Shown here in pieces: positions 4,812-5,100 of a stretch of DNA of 5,100 bases. Below the pieces are notes generated by a model. The model searched no databases. It was given only the letters and a program-made list of their open reading frames with translations, and was not told the origin of the DNA. Both the position numbers and the translations under genes were made by a program. Source of the stretch: Candidatus Heimdallarchaeota archaeon (GTDB lineage Archaea; Asgardarchaeota; Heimdallarchaeia; Heimdallarchaeales; Heimdallarchaeaceae); the NCBI GenBank assembly GCA_023135215.1, contig JAGLTP010000572.1, forward strand, positions 1 through 5,100. The letters run 5' to 3'. Positions within the stretch are counted from its first letter, which is position 1. The number at the start of each line of letters is the position of its first letter.

Positions 4812-4855
4812 TTCCGCCTTTTGAATTACCGTCAAAGCAGATTTATGTGATAAAG

Positions 4856-5100
4856 ATGGTTCGAGTTAAGAATCCTGATGAAATCCGTGATATGATTAAA
4901 AATCATCCAATGAAGCACAGAAGAGTTTTCTCTATTGCTGCCCACATTGATCATGGTAAGACAACCACAACAGATTACTTGCTACGTAAAGCAGGTCTTA
5001 TGTCTGATGCAGATGCAGGTAAGAAAGTAATGATGGATAGTGATGAAGAAGAACAAGAAAGAGGTATCACTATCTTTACAAGTGTAGTAATGCTTTCATA
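4856..5100 (+). CDS. fusA: Elongation factor 2 (archaeal EF-2), N-terminal part, cut by window edge
   Basis: GTPase that moves tRNAs and mRNA through the ribosome after each peptide bond. Only the first 81 codons are present of a protein that is usually about 730 residues. The G1/P-loop AHIDHGKT lies at residues 29-36, followed by TTTDYLLRKAGLMSDADAG, and the switch I region ends in DEEEQERGITI (63-73). The order and spacing are those of archaeal/eukaryotic EF-2 rather than bacterial EF-G. ATG at 4856 gives the normal short leader before the GTPase domain; an in-frame GTG three codons earlier (4847) is less likely because it overlaps the partial Shine-Dalgarno GTGAT. The segment after RGITI reads FTSVVMLS instead of the common archaeal KAANVSM-like sequence, which may mark the lineage or a paralogue. 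The gene is transcribed away from the Fo operon. Confidence 0.95.
   Translation, partial: MVRVKNPDEIRDMIKNHPMKHRRVFSIAAHIDHGKTTTTDYLLRKAGLMSDADAGKKVMMDSDEEEQERGITIFTSVVMLS

Noticed and set aside
4407..4855. tRNA, 5S rRNA, SRP RNA, RNase P RNA or CRISPR repeats in the intergenic region
   Set aside because: No cloverleaf, no conserved core motifs of those RNAs, and no regularly spaced repeats could be found on either strand.
4858..4877. GGTTCGAGTTAAGAATCC resembling a tRNA T-arm
   Set aside because: It is the start of the EF-2 coding sequence (Met-Val-Arg-Val-Lys-Asn-Pro), with no acceptor, D or anticodon arms around it.

Overview
The window looks like an AT-rich archaeal chromosome. The evidence is an archaeal-type elongation factor 2, separate cofG and cofH genes, an archaeal ArfC-type reductase, TATA/BRE promoters and few Shine-Dalgarno sites. 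The EF-2 N-terminus and the style of winged-helix regulator make an Asgard archaeon (perhaps Heimdallarchaeia-like) my best guess, but the lineage is inference only.

Layout, right to left on the minus strand: a metal-dependent amidohydrolase/deaminase of the COG0402 type (4406-3255), arfC (3273-2590), cofG (2590-1505), cofH (1527-400), and then, with its own possible promoter, a winged-helix regulator (350 to beyond position 1). The first four genes overlap their neighbours by 19, 1 and 23 nt, so they almost certainly form one translationally coupled operon. On the plus strand at the right edge lies the start of EF-2 (4856 to beyond 5100).

The four-gene operon reads as a supply line for Fo, the deazaflavin chromophore of coenzyme F420. 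ArfC makes the ribitylamino-diaminopyrimidinone phosphate. That compound must be deaminated and dephosphorylated to give 5-amino-6-ribitylaminouracil, which CofH joins to tyrosine and CofG cyclises to Fo. The deamination step has, to my knowledge, no established enzyme in archaea, and a complete hydrolytic deaminase sits as the first gene of this operon. It is therefore a candidate for the missing archaeal deaminase. The main rival idea is salvage of the 5'-deoxyadenosine released by the two radical SAM enzymes.

The 449-bp divergent intergenic region (4407-4855) is not empty. Apart from promoters for the two flanking genes it holds a GC-rich, hairpin-dense island (about 4491-4720). The island has a near-perfect 24-nt palindrome, an 11-bp stem-loop, a GGGTAC/GTACCC hairpin, a 36-nt bulged hairpin, and outward-reading T-rich tracts that form an interrupted inverted repeat. 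It may encode an undescribed small RNA or be a complex regulatory region; the sequence alone does not settle which, nor the strand.
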